DNA of 64,000 nt from Aureibaculum marinum. Its GTDB lineage: Bacteria > Bacteroidota > Bacteroidia > Flavobacteriales > Flavobacteriaceae. Made by a program: the position numbers and the translations under genes. A model generated the notes under the pieces. It had not been told where the DNA came from. It saw only the letters and a program-made list of their open reading frames with translations, and did not search any database. The DNA lies in assembly GCF_003813905.1 (NCBI RefSeq), contig NZ_RPFJ01000014.1, positions 37,600-101,599 of the forward strand, written 5' to 3'. This document shows, in pieces, positions 18,063 through 26,778 of this stretch. Within the stretch, counting starts at the first letter, position 1. Every line of letters begins with the position of its first letter.

Positions 18063-18070
18063 TATATTTG
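18063..18070 (+). promoter_or_regulatory. -7 box of the kdu-linked LacI regulator
   Basis: TATATTTG on the plus strand lies 30 bases before the ATG at 18101. A possible -33 TTG (18044-18046) lies inside the palindrome, but the spacing of 16 is short. Confidence 0.55.
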
Positions 18071-18100
18071 CTACAAAATTTATAAGGAAAAGAATTTCAA

Positions 18101-19120
18101 ATGAAAGCAAATAAAGTTACCATACATGACATTGCTAAAGCGTTAGATATAAACAGTTCTACGGTTTCAAGAGCTCTAAACGACAGTCCTAGAGTTACAA
18201 AAAAAACAAAAGAAAAGATTTTAAATAAAGCTAAAGAAATGGGCTACAAACGCAATCTTTTAGCATCCAATTTACGCAAAAATGTTACAAACACTATAGG
18301 TGTTGTAGTTCCTAGAATATCGCGTCATTTTTTTTCTTCAGTAATTCAAGGAATAGAAGAAACTGCATATTTAGAGGGGTATAGCGTTATCATCTGCCAA
18401 TCTTTAGAGCAATTAAAAAGAGAGAAAAACATATTAGAAACATTAGCTGCAAATAGAGTGGATGGCGTATTGATGTCAATTTCAATGGAAACCACTAATT
18501 ATAACCACATACAAGAATTAAAACAAAGAGGAATCCCTTTAGTTTTCTTTGATAGACATCCAAACATTTCAAAAACCAACAACGTTCTTATAAATGATTT
18601 TAAAGGAGGTTTTGATGCAACTCATCATTTAATTTCCAAAGGATGTAAAAATATTGTTCACTTTTCAGGACCTCAAGAATTAGCAATATATAAAAATAGA
18701 TTGCAAGGTTATAAGCAAGCGTTAAAAGAAAGTAACATTCCTTTTAGAAATGAATATATTATAAGCTCTAGATTAATGGAACACGACGGAGTAAACAATA
18801 TAAAGGAACTAATAGCTAAAAATTTAATTTTTGATGGTATCTTTTCAGCCAACGACCTCGCAGCTATTGGAGCAATAAAATACTTAAACGAAATTAAAGT
18901 TAATATTCCCAAAGATGTTGCTATTGTGGGCTTTAGCAACGAACCTATCTCAACAGTAATTAATCCTAGCCTAACAACAATTAATCAACCAGGGTTTGAA
19001 ATAGGAAAAACAGCAACTGATTTATTATTACAACATATAAAAAACCAACACACATCCTTAACCACTGAAACCATAATTTTAGAATCAAATTTAATAGAAC
19101 GTCAATCATCGAACAGATAA
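18101..19120 (+). CDS. LacI family transcriptional regulator of the kdu genes
   Basis: The 339-residue protein has an N-terminal LacI helix-turn-helix (TIHDIAKALDINSSTVSRAL, residues 7-26), the hinge helix region near residues 50-60, and a periplasmic-binding-protein-like effector domain (about 62-335) with the usual GVVVPRISRHFFSSVIQGIE start. It is divergent from kduI across a palindromic operator, so it most likely represses the kdu genes and itself and is released by a uronate intermediate. The effector is not known from sequence. Its 3' end converges on a second LacI-family gene 43 bases away. Confidence 0.9.
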   Translation: MKANKVTIHDIAKALDINSSTVSRALNDSPRVTKKTKEKILNKAKEMGYKRNLLASNLRKNVTNTIGVVVPRISRHFFSSVIQGIEETAYLEGYSVIICQSLEQLKREKNILETLAANRVDGVLMSISMETTNYNHIQELKQRGIPLVFFDRHPNISKTNNVLINDFKGGFDATHHLISKGCKNIVHFSGPQELAIYKNRLQGYKQALKESNIPFRNEYIISSRLMEHDGVNNIKELIAKNLIFDGIFSANDLAAIGAIKYLNEIKVNIPKDVAIVGFSNEPISTVINPSLTTINQPGFEIGKTATDLLLQHIKNQHTSLTTETIILESNLIERQSSNR

Positions 19121-19163
19121 TACAAAAATAGCCTAACTACAAAGTCTTAAGTAAAACCAAATT

Positions 19164-20201
19164 TCAACTTCTTAAAAACTGAGTAACATTCTCTGAATTA
19201 ATGATATCAATTGGCAATAACAGCTGGTTTGGAATATTTTTTTCAAAAAGAAAATGTTCTACTAAAAACTTTAATCCTAGATAAGCTTGCTGTTTCGGAT
19301 TTTGATGAATTAAAAAATCAATAGTACCAGTTTTCAAATGGTTAACATTTTCATCCAACAAATCATAACCAACCAAAGCAATATTTGTGTAATTATTCTT
19401 TTTTAGAAAATCTGCAACTTGATAAACTTTAGATGTTGTTACAAAAATTCCGGTCAAGTTGGGATGTGATTTTAAAAACCGATTCAAAAGACTATCAAAA
19501 TCAGGATGTTTTAATTTACATTTTAAGACTTTGTAATTTGAAATTTCTTTAAAAAAACTCTCAAACCCCCTCTCCTTTTCTTGCATAAACACCGCATTTT
19601 TATATTTCTCATCAATATGAATAACTGCAAGATCACCTTTAGAGGTAATAGTTTGTAACAATTTAGCCCCTACCCTACCGCTTTGATACAAGTTCTGACC
19701 AATAAAATTTTTAGTAGTAACCGTCTCAATAGTATTGTTAAAAATAGAAACAACAATACCCAACCGCTCATATTGTTTCATAACAACACTAGCTTCTTTA
19801 AAAAATAAAGGAACTAATAAAACTGCATCAGGTGTTGCTTTTTGAATTTCATTATTAGCCTGCAGAAACGATTTTGTGCTTTTAGGACTAAAAAACAATT
19901 GCTTTATATTAACTCCAAACGCATTAAATTCATCAACAACACTATTAACCCCTTCTAGACAAGGCTCCCAATAAGGGTCCTGTTCTGGATTAGGCAACAA
20001 TACATAAATAGTATAAGCCTTATTATTTTTTAAATTACGAGCAATAAGATTAGGATGATAATCAATTTCATCTAATATGTTAGTCACCCTTTTAAGAGCA
20101 GTTTCAGAAACTCTCCCCCTATTATGCAAAACACGATCTACCGTACCTTTAGAGACACCAGCTAATTCAGCAATATCACGAATTGTATATTTTTTAGACA
20201 T
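19164..20201 (-). CDS. LacI family regulator with Peripla_BP_4-type sensor domain
   Basis: The 345-residue protein has a LacI HTH (TIRDIAELAGVSKGTVDRVL, about residues 6-25) and a sugar-binding-protein-like effector domain (YTIYVLLPNPEQDPYWEPCLEG onward) closer to the ribose/xylose binding type than the other LacI protein here. It is divergent from the amino-sugar genes at 20429-24371 and is the likely regulator of them. Its -7 box ends only four bases before the ATG, so the transcript is probably leaderless. Possible ligands are amino sugars or their phosphates, inferred from neighbours. Confidence 0.88.
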   Translation of the reverse strand: MSKKYTIRDIAELAGVSKGTVDRVLHNRGRVSETALKRVTNILDEIDYHPNLIARNLKNNKAYTIYVLLPNPEQDPYWEPCLEGVNSVVDEFNAFGVNIKQLFFSPKSTKSFLQANNEIQKATPDAVLLVPLFFKEASVVMKQYERLGIVVSIFNNTIETVTTKNFIGQNLYQSGRVGAKLLQTITSKGDLAVIHIDEKYKNAVFMQEKERGFESFFKEISNYKVLKCKLKHPDFDSLLNRFLKSHPNLTGIFVTTSKVYQVADFLKKNNYTNIALVGYDLLDENVNHLKTGTIDFLIHQNPKQQAYLGLKFLVEHFLFEKNIPNQLLLPIDIINSENVTQFLRS

Positions 20202-20205
20202 AGTA

Positions 20206-20235
20206 CAAATATATAAAAGCTCACGAAATTTTCAA
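20206..20235 (-). promoter_or_regulatory. Promoter of second lacI-type gene (leaderless geometry)
   Basis: On the minus strand TTG (20235-20233) and TATATTTG (20213-20206) are spaced by exactly 19 bases. The ATG begins at 20201, so the expected transcription start coincides with, or lies within a base or two of, the start codon. Confidence 0.7.
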
Positions 20236-20236
20236 C

Positions 20237-20274
20237 TGTGTTATCGAACACATTTTATTGTGTGTTCGAGCACA
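20237..20274. promoter_or_regulatory. Two operator-like sites 23 bp apart
   Basis: Site 1 (20237-20252) reads TGTGTTATCGAACACA and site 2 (20261-20274) reads TGTGTTCGAGCACA. Both are inverted repeats with TGTGTT/CACA half-sites. Their centres are 23 bases apart, about two DNA turns, so two dimers would bind one face. Site 1 abuts the -33 element of the lacI-type gene. Neither is perfect, unlike the kdu palindrome. Confidence 0.65.
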
Positions 20275-20314
20275 TTTTTTCATCTTTATTCTTTTTTTAT
20301 TCGTTTACATTCTC

Positions 20315-20322
20315 TATTTTTG
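20315..20322 (+). promoter_or_regulatory. -7 box of amino-sugar operon
   Basis: TATTTTTG lies 41 bases past the second operator-like site and about 106 bases before the ATG at 20429. No good -33 TTG is present, which fits a promoter that needs an activator, or simply a weak one. Confidence 0.45.
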
Positions 20323-20428
20323 TATGAAATGAAGCAACTTAAATTGTTTTACATTTATCTATATTGCTGATTTTTAATTTATTACATTTTAATGAGTAAA
20401 AAACATAACTATAAACAAACTGTCTAAA

Positions 20429-21331
20429 ATGAAAAAACCTACACTTGTAATATTAGCTGCAGGGATGGGAAGCAGATATGGAGGTCTAAAACAGCTTGAT
20501 ACTTTTACTCCCGAAGGGGATACTATAATTGATTTTTCACTTTACGATGCACTTAGAGCTGGGTTTGGAAAATTCGTTTTTATTATAAGAAAAAGTTTTG
20601 AAAGTGAGTTTAAAGAACTCTTTAATAAAAAACTAAAAGGTAAGGCAGAAGTTGCTTATGTTTATCAAGAAATTAATAGCGTACCAGAGAAATATGTAAA
20701 TCCTAATCGTACAAAACCATGGGGTACTGGCCATGCTATGTTAATGGCAAAAAATGAAGTTAAAGAGAACTTTGCAATAATTAATGCCGATGATTTTTAT
20801 GGAAAAGAAGCCTTTGAAGTAATGGCTAAATACTTAATAGAAAAAGACAAATCTTCATTTGAATTTTGCACCATGTCATACCTTTTAAAAAACACCGTTT
20901 CAGAAAATGGCTATGTATCAAGAGGAGAATGTCAAGTAAATGAATACGGATATTTAGTAGATGTTACTGAGCGTACACATATTGAAAAGATTGATGGAAA
21001 TTTAGTAAGAAAAACTGATGACGGACAATTAATTTCAATTGATGAAAACACTATTGTTTCAATGAACTTTTGGGGGTTTACACCTAAATGTTTTGAATTT
21101 GGAGAAACATTGTTTGAACAATTTTTAAAAGAAAATCAACATAAATTAAAAGCTGAGTTTTACATTCCTTTAATCGTAAACGAAATGCTTAAATCGAAAA
21201 AAGCTAATGTAAAAGTTTTAAAATCTGATGCGAAGTGGTTTGGTGTAACCTACAAAGAAGATAAAGAATTTGTACAAAAAGCAATTGAAAATTTAAAAAA
21301 CAAAGGCGTTTACCCTACTAAACTTTGGTAA
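20429..21331 (+). CDS. Sugar-phosphate nucleotidyltransferase family protein
   Basis: The 300-residue protein has the nucleotidyltransferase signature LAAGMGSRYGGLKQL (residues 9-23) and an internal NADDFYG motif for the metal-binding Asp (about 115). This family transfers a nucleotide to a sugar 1-phosphate. It is followed after one base by a NahK-like anomeric kinase and then by NagB, so its substrate may be the hexosamine 1-phosphate that the kinase makes, giving an NDP-amino sugar. That substrate assignment is inferred from context only. It lacks the acetyltransferase domain of GlmU. Confidence 0.82.
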   Translation: MKKPTLVILAAGMGSRYGGLKQLDTFTPEGDTIIDFSLYDALRAGFGKFVFIIRKSFESEFKELFNKKLKGKAEVAYVYQEINSVPEKYVNPNRTKPWGTGHAMLMAKNEVKENFAIINADDFYGKEAFEVMAKYLIEKDKSSFEFCTMSYLLKNTVSENGYVSRGECQVNEYGYLVDVTERTHIEKIDGNLVRKTDDGQLISIDENTIVSMNFWGFTPKCFEFGETLFEQFLKENQHKLKAEFYIPLIVNEMLKSKKANVKVLKSDAKWFGVTYKEDKEFVQKAIENLKNKGVYPTKLW

Positions 21332-21332
21332 T

Positions 21333-22406
21333 ATGACAGCAGAAAAATTAAAAACAATTTTTGAGCAATTTCAACATAATGGAAATTTTGACTCTTTCAA
21401 AGAGCTGTCTTCTGGTCACATCAACGACACTTACTTAATAATAACAAATAAAAAACCTTATTTTGTTTTACAACGTATTAATCATGGTGTATTTAAAGAT
21501 GTTCCAGGATTAATTGAAAATAAAGTAGCTGTTAGCCATCATATACAAGAAAAACTAAAACATCTTCCAGAAAAAAAAAGAAAACGTCGTGTTCTTGAAT
21601 TTGCAAAAACAAAATCAAATCAATCGTACTATAAAGACGAAAACGGAAACTATTGGAATTTGATGTATTTTATAGACAAAAGTGTAACTCACGAAGTTGT
21701 TACTAGTAAAGAAATTGCTTATGAAGGCGGTCGTTTATTAGGTAATTTCCTGACACTTACAAGTGATTTTGACGCTTCAAAATTAATAGAAGTGATACCT
21801 AACTTTCACGATATGTCTTTTCGATACCAACAATTTGAAGATGCACTTAAAATAGCTTCTCCAAAAAGATTAGAAAAAGCAAAACATTACATAAAACGCG
21901 TTGAAGATTTAAAAGAAGAAATGCATATTCTTCAAAAACTTAAAGAATCTGGCGACATTAAATTAAGAGTTACTCACAACGATACTAAAATATCAAATGC
22001 TCTTTTTAATAAAAAAAATAAAGGATTGTGCCTAATTGATACAGATACTGTTATGCCAGGCATAGTGCATTATGATTTTGGTGATGCTATTAGAACAATT
22101 TGTAACACTGCCGCTGAAGACGAAACCAATTTAGATTTAGTTGAATTTAATTTAGAATACTATAATGCCTATAAAGAAGGTTTTTTAAAGAAAATGAAAA
22201 CCTCTTTATCTGACACCGAATTAAAATATTTGCCATTAAGTGCAAAAACAATGATGTTTATAATGGCTCTTCGATTTTTAACAGATTATTTAAATAATGA
22301 TATCTATTACAAAACAAAATATCTAGAACATAATTTAGATCGTGCTAAAAATCAGTTTAAACTTATAGAAAGTTTTACAACTAAAATACCAATACTAAAA
22401 GATTAA
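21333..22406 (+). CDS. NahK-like sugar 1-kinase (aminoglycoside phosphotransferase fold)
   Basis: The 357-residue protein is an APH-fold kinase with the N-terminal SGHINDTYLI glycine loop (about 26-35), the catalytic loop THNDTKISNALF (about 213-224, Brenner-type HxD/N) and the metal-binding Asp in CLIDTDT. The family includes N-acetylhexosamine 1-kinase of Bifidobacterium, which makes HexNAc 1-phosphate. It starts one base after the nucleotidyltransferase stop and is 36 bases ahead of nagB. An amino-sugar substrate is the best guess. Homoserine- or choline-kinase-like roles cannot be ruled out from sequence. Confidence 0.78.
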   Translation: MTAEKLKTIFEQFQHNGNFDSFKELSSGHINDTYLIITNKKPYFVLQRINHGVFKDVPGLIENKVAVSHHIQEKLKHLPEKKRKRRVLEFAKTKSNQSYYKDENGNYWNLMYFIDKSVTHEVVTSKEIAYEGGRLLGNFLTLTSDFDASKLIEVIPNFHDMSFRYQQFEDALKIASPKRLEKAKHYIKRVEDLKEEMHILQKLKESGDIKLRVTHNDTKISNALFNKKNKGLCLIDTDTVMPGIVHYDFGDAIRTICNTAAEDETNLDLVEFNLEYYNAYKEGFLKKMKTSLSDTELKYLPLSAKTMMFIMALRFLTDYLNNDIYYKTKYLEHNLDRAKNQFKLIESFTTKIPILKD

Positions 22407-22442
22407 AAAAATTAAGTAACCCACCTAAAAAATTAATACATT

Positions 22443-24371
22443 ATGTTAGAAAGTACTTTAGACAAAGCTACAGGTTTTGAAAAAAGATTTGAGAATATAG
22501 GCACACTTGTGTTTGAAAATTCAATTTCAGCATCTAAAGCTGTTGCCAAAGAGATTGCTGACTTAATTAAAGTTAAACAAGCTCAGAAACAACCTTGCGT
22601 TTTAGGATTGGCAACCGGATCTTCACCAAAAGGATTATATGCTGAATTAGTACGTCTACACAAAGAGGAGGGGTTAAGCTTTAAAAACGTAATATCATTT
22701 AATCTAGATGAATATTATCCAATGGAGCCTGATTCGGTTAATAGTTATGTCCGTTTTATGAAAGAACATCTATTTAATCATGTAGACATTTTACCTGAAA
22801 ATTGCCACATTCCTGATGGAACTTTACCAAAAACAGCAATTAGAGACTATTGTGACCAATACGAATCTAAAATTGAAGCCTTAGGCGGAATAGATTTACA
22901 AATTTTAGGTATTGGCGGCAATGGACACATTGGATTTAATGAATCTGGTTCACTTCAAAACTCAAGAACACGACTAGTTGCTTTAGATCACATTACAAGA
23001 GTAGCTGCAAGTCAAGATTTTTCAGGATTAGAAAATACCCCTAGAACAGCTATTACATTAGGTGTAAAAAAAATAATGGAGGCAAAAAGAGTGATACTTT
23101 TAGCTTGGGGTGAAAAAAAATCAAACATCATTAAAGCCTCAACAGAAGGACCGGTAACAAGTAGTGTTCCGGCATCATACTTACAAGAACATGACAATGC
23201 AACAATTGTATTAGATAAAGCTGCCTCGTCAAAGTTAACTAGAATTGATACCCCTTGGTTGGTAGAAAAAATTATTTGGACAGATAAATTGATAAGAAAG
23301 GCTGTTTTACGTCTAGCTCTGCATGTAAAGAAACCTATTTTAATGTTAACAGATGCTGATTATATTGAAAATGGTATGAGTGACTTGCTAACTGACTCTG
23401 GACCGGCATACGACATCAATATTAAAATATTTAATGAACTACAAAACACCATTACAGGATGGCCTGGAGGCAAACCAAATGCCGATGACACCAATAGACC
23501 AGAGCGTGCAGAACCAGCAAAAAAACGCGTACTAATTTTTAGCCCTCATCCTGATGATGATGTGATTAGTATGGGAGGTACTTTTAAGAGATTACAAGAC
23601 CAAGGTCATGAGGTTCATGTAGGCTATCAAACATCTGGAAATATTGCAGTTGTAGATGATGAAGCTCTACGATTTGCTCGTTTTGTATGTGATTACAATG
23701 AAAAATTTGGCATTGAGTGTAAAGAAGCTGAGAACATCTACAAAAAAGCTGCAAAATTTTTAGAAAACAAAAAATCTAGTGAAATTGACACTCCCGAGGT
23801 TAGATATATCAAAGGATTAATCAGAAAAGGTGAAGCTAGAGCTGCTGCTAACTTCTTTGGTATCCCTGATGAGCAAATTCATTTTATGGAATTGCCTTTT
23901 TATGAAACAGGAACCATTGAAAAAAAACCAATTGGCGAAGAAGATATAAAAATAACTATGGATTTGATTGAAAAAATAAAACCTCATCAAATCTATGCAG
24001 CTGGAGATTTAGCCGATCCGCACGGAACACATAAAGTCTGTTTAGATGCCATATTTGCTGCCGTTAAAAATCTAAAACCGAAAAAATTTATGAAAGATTG
24101 TTGGGTTTGGTTATACAGAGGAGCTTGGCAAGAGTGGAGCATTGATGAAATAGAAATGGCTGTACCAATGGGTCCAGACCAAGTACTAGAAAAACGAAAA
24201 GCTATTTTTAAACATCAATCGCAAAAGGATGGAGTTGTCTTCCAAGGATCTGACAGTAGAGAATTCTGGCAACGTGCTGAAGACAGAAATAAAGAAACAG
24301 CTGATTTATATGACGCTTTGGGTCTTTCGCATTATGCTGCTATGGAGGCCTTTGTTAGATGGAAATATTAA
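22443..24371 (+). CDS. nagB: Glucosamine-6-phosphate deaminase fused to PIG-L/LmbE domain
   Basis: The 642-residue protein joins two enzymes. Residues ~20-270 are NagB-like with LATGSSPKGLY, FNLDEYYPM and GIGGNGHIGFNESG, which converts glucosamine 6-phosphate to fructose 6-phosphate and ammonia. Residues ~360-640 are a PIG-L/LmbE deacetylase domain with the zinc motif SPHPDDDVISMGG and a late DPHGTH. The fusion is common in Bacteroidota and could couple removal of an N-acetyl group to deamination, but the second activity is inferred from family. It ends the amino-sugar operon and is followed by a strong terminator. Confidence 0.92.
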   Translation: MLESTLDKATGFEKRFENIGTLVFENSISASKAVAKEIADLIKVKQAQKQPCVLGLATGSSPKGLYAELVRLHKEEGLSFKNVISFNLDEYYPMEPDSVNSYVRFMKEHLFNHVDILPENCHIPDGTLPKTAIRDYCDQYESKIEALGGIDLQILGIGGNGHIGFNESGSLQNSRTRLVALDHITRVAASQDFSGLENTPRTAITLGVKKIMEAKRVILLAWGEKKSNIIKASTEGPVTSSVPASYLQEHDNATIVLDKAASSKLTRIDTPWLVEKIIWTDKLIRKAVLRLALHVKKPILMLTDADYIENGMSDLLTDSGPAYDINIKIFNELQNTITGWPGGKPNADDTNRPERAEPAKKRVLIFSPHPDDDVISMGGTFKRLQDQGHEVHVGYQTSGNIAVVDDEALRFARFVCDYNEKFGIECKEAENIYKKAAKFLENKKSSEIDTPEVRYIKGLIRKGEARAAANFFGIPDEQIHFMELPFYETGTIEKKPIGEEDIKITMDLIEKIKPHQIYAAGDLADPHGTHKVCLDAIFAAVKNLKPKKFMKDCWVWLYRGAWQEWSIDEIEMAVPMGPDQVLEKRKAIFKHQSQKDGVVFQGSDSREFWQRAEDRNKETADLYDALGLSHYAAMEAFVRWKY

Positions 24372-24425
24372 ACTAACGAGAATATATCACCCAATTTTGT
24401 AATAAGGAAAACTATTTCCTTGATT

Positions 24426-24464
24426 AAACAAACAGCTTTAGTAGGACTAAAGCTGTTTGTTTTT
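24426..24464 (+). terminator. Terminator of amino-sugar operon
   Basis: A 17-bp perfect stem (AAACAAACAGCTTTAGT with its complement) has a three-base loop and a T run. The stem is also A/T flanked on the minus side, so it could serve the convergent gene at 24508 as well. Confidence 0.88.
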
Positions 24465-24507
24465 GGAGATTAATTTGTCTTGGTTAAATATGTAATAAAA
24501 CCAATTA

Positions 24508-25011
24508 CTACTTTCTTGTGTAGATATTCTTCACAAAAGGAAACCAAGTTCTTCCTTTGTTTTTTGTGTACCCAACAACTAATTCATTTTCTGTAGCTGA
24601 AAGTCTTTTATAAATTAATTTGAATGAAATATCTTCACCTAATTTATTTTTTGTTTTGTATTCACTATCTAAGTTGTTAAAAATAATTGTTTCATTACTA
24701 ATTGTCCCTTTATAAACATCAACACTGCCTAAAGTCTTATCAAAAGACATCAATCGATAACTGCTATCAACAACATCAAATGCAATTGTGTTGTTTAAAC
24801 AAACATTACAATCTTCTTTATTTAATTTCACCTTTTCAGTAATAAATGTTTCTTCAATTTTGCACTCAGAATTTCCTTTACCCGATTGAATCCAACCTTT
24901 AGTTAAATTATAACTATAAACACTAATATTAAAGTCACCTACCAAAAAAGAGAGGTTATTAAATCTATTTATTACTTCTTCTTCAGCAAAAGTTGGCATA
25001 TAGGAAATCAT
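24508..25011 (-). CDS. Hypothetical protein, DUF1579-like beta-barrel
   Basis: The 167-residue protein is predicted cytoplasmic with no signal peptide. Its pattern of short beta strands and the opening FNNLSFLVGDFNISVYSY resemble small lipocalin-like or DUF1579 proteins that start L-x-x-L-x-G-x-W. A CNVC pair lies near residue 60. I do not recognise a specific family. It stands alone between two intergenic stretches. The start is the second-best choice: ATG five codons in (MPTFAEEE) is also possible. Confidence 0.6.
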   Translation of the reverse strand: MISYMPTFAEEEVINRFNNLSFLVGDFNISVYSYNLTKGWIQSGKGNSECKIEETFITEKVKLNKEDCNVCLNNTIAFDVVDSSYRLMSFDKTLGSVDVYKGTISNETIIFNNLDSEYKTKNKLGEDISFKLIYKRLSATENELVVGYTKNKGRTWFPFVKNIYTRK

Positions 25012-25201
25012 GGTTGTAATTTTTGGGTTTTAATATTGATTTAACTCTATGCTTAAAAGACGTCCATAGTATTTTTATGTTACAAATTTTAACATTTTAA
25101 AGTGATTTTTTTGCTAAAAAAAGAAATTGCTTATCTATTAAAAGCATTAATCGTAAATAAATTGTAGTTAAAAAAACAAATAAGATGCAGTAAAGCTTGC
25201 T

Positions 25202-26422
25202 CTATTTTAAAAAACAATAGTCTAAATCTTCCCAAAACCTAACATATGACTTAGTTACAACATCAGCATTTTCTATTGTAAAAGGGATTTTTAAAGCCAA
25301 TGGTGCAAATGCCATTGCCATTCTATGATCGTTGTAGGTTTTTACAATTACATTTTTATTCATTTTAGCTGTAGAAGTTTTTAAATGTAAACTTCTATCA
25401 GAAATTTCCACATTGGCACCAAATTTTTCTAATTCGTTCAGTAGTGCAACTAATCTGTCTGTTTCTTTAATTTTTAGGGTATGTAACCCTGTTAAATCAC
25501 AGGGAATACCTAATCCAAAACAAGTTACCGCAATTGTTTGTGCAATATCAGGTGCATTTATCAAGTTAAGCGTTTCTAAATCAGCATTAGCCGAATTCAC
25601 CTTAGTTAGTGTTATAGAATTTTCTTGATATTGGGTTACTACCCCAAAGTTTTGATAAATATAAGCCAAGCAACTATCTCCTTGTAAACTTTTTTTGTTA
25701 TATGATGATAAAGTTAAAGTTTTTCCAATTTCACTTAAAGCTACTAAGCTGTAAAAATAAGAAGCTGAACTCCAATCAGATTCAACAATAATTGTCTTGT
25801 CTAATATTGTTTTTTGAGGCTTAATTTTTATAATATTCTTTTCCCAACTTGTTTCAATTCCGAGTTGATTTAATAAGTTTAGTGTCATTTCTAAGTAAGG
25901 TCTAGAAGTTATTTTTTCAAGTAATTCAATTTCCAAACCATACTCTAAACTTGGAGCAATTAATACCAAAGCCGAAATGTATTGACTACTCACATTACCG
26001 TTTATTGAAACTTTATGATTTGTAATCTCTTTTCCTTTTATTTTCAGAGGAGGATACCCTTCCTTATCAACATACTGAATATCTGCACCTAACATTTTTA
26101 ATGCATCAACTAAAATTTTAATAGGTCTGTTTTGCATTCGCTCAGAGCCCGTTAACACCACTTCTTTATCTTTACTAACAGCAAAAAAGGCAGTTAAAAA
26201 TCGCATGGCTGTACCTGCATGACCGATATTAATTACTTTTTTATTAGACTGTAAAGCATTTGTTAGATGAACAGAATCATCTGAATCTGATATATTTTCT
26301 AATCTTAAATTCGGATAGAATTGTTGTAATATTAATAATCGATTCGATTCACTTTTAGAACCTGAAATTCTAATGTTTGATTCAATTATTTGTTTATCTG
26401 TATAATCTAAAAATAAATCCAT
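25202..26422 (-). CDS. aroA: 3-phosphoshikimate 1-carboxyvinyltransferase (EPSP synthase)
   Basis: The 406-residue protein carries EPSP synthase motifs: SGSKSESNRLLIL (about 20-32), GHAGTAMRFL (about 70-79) for PEP binding, ESDWSSASYF (about 215-224), and TYNDHRMAMAFA near the C terminus (about 363-374). It transfers enolpyruvate from PEP to shikimate 3-phosphate, the sixth step of chorismate synthesis. It is slightly shorter than the usual ~427 residues, as often seen in Bacteroidota. The upstream neighbours are unrelated in function, and 107 bases with a hairpin separate them. Confidence 0.94.
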   Translation of the reverse strand: MDLFLDYTDKQIIESNIRISGSKSESNRLLILQQFYPNLRLENISDSDDSVHLTNALQSNKKVINIGHAGTAMRFLTAFFAVSKDKEVVLTGSERMQNRPIKILVDALKMLGADIQYVDKEGYPPLKIKGKEITNHKVSINGNVSSQYISALVLIAPSLEYGLEIELLEKITSRPYLEMTLNLLNQLGIETSWEKNIIKIKPQKTILDKTIIVESDWSSASYFYSLVALSEIGKTLTLSSYNKKSLQGDSCLAYIYQNFGVVTQYQENSITLTKVNSANADLETLNLINAPDIAQTIAVTCFGLGIPCDLTGLHTLKIKETDRLVALLNELEKFGANVEISDRSLHLKTSTAKMNKNVIVKTYNDHRMAMAFAPLALKIPFTIENADVVTKSYVRFWEDLDYCFLK

Positions 26423-26464
26423 TTAATATTTTACAAATTTAATTTAACACCATAGACCGCCTTC

Positions 26465-26498
26465 AAACCTAAAAAACTATGTGTTAAATTTTAGGTTT
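26465..26498. terminator. Hairpin between aroA and 82-residue membrane protein gene
   Basis: AAACCTAAAA (26465-26474) pairs with TTTTAGGTTT (26489-26498). A T run follows on the plus strand only, but the genes on both sides read minus. It may be a terminator for the upstream MazG transcript or a leader structure of aroA. Confidence 0.4.
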
Positions 26499-26529
26499 TT
26501 GATTATCTAATAAGGCAAACTTCTTCAAC

Positions 26530-26778
26530 TTATTTTATATTTCTGCTGGTTACCCAAACACCATAGACAACACTTACAATAATTTTGGTTGTAAAGAAAA
26601 TTTTCCATTTTCCGCGATTAAAATTATCGTCCATTATTTTACCCCAATCAGCTTCTATTATTGCAGAAAAACTATTAAAAAGTAAAGAAATAATAACAAC
26701 AGTTATAAAAAATGGAATTATTATCATCAAAGCTCTTTTCCAAAAATAAGCGGTTTTAATTTTCTCTAAAAATGTCAT
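26530..26778 (-). CDS. Small two-helix membrane protein
   Basis: The 82-residue protein has two predicted membrane helices (about 14-35 and 58-76) separated by a polar stretch with W-x-K-I-M-D-D-N. Its start overlaps the stop of the MazG-like gene by one base (TAATG), so it is translationally coupled to it. I do not recognise a family. The function is unknown. Confidence 0.7.
   Translation of the reverse strand: MTFLEKIKTAYFWKRALMIIIPFFITVVIISLLFNSFSAIIEADWGKIMDDNFNRGKWKIFFTTKIIVSVVYGVWVTSRNIK

Noticed and set aside
17871..18104. Open frame of 77 codons across the kdu promoter region
   Set aside because: It covers the kduI start, the operator palindrome and both promoters and has no protein-like composition.
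20077..20370. Open frame of 97 codons on the plus strand
   Set aside because: It runs antisense to the LacI N terminus and through the operator sites; low-complexity Phe/Leu/Ser-rich end.
15082..24371. Polysaccharide utilisation locus
   Set aside because: No SusC or SusD gene, lyase or glycosidase is present; only catabolic enzymes and regulators are encoded.
24508..25011. Possible toxin or immunity protein (isolated small gene)
   Set aside because: No partner gene and no known motif; the beta-rich DUF1579-like pattern is the simpler reading.
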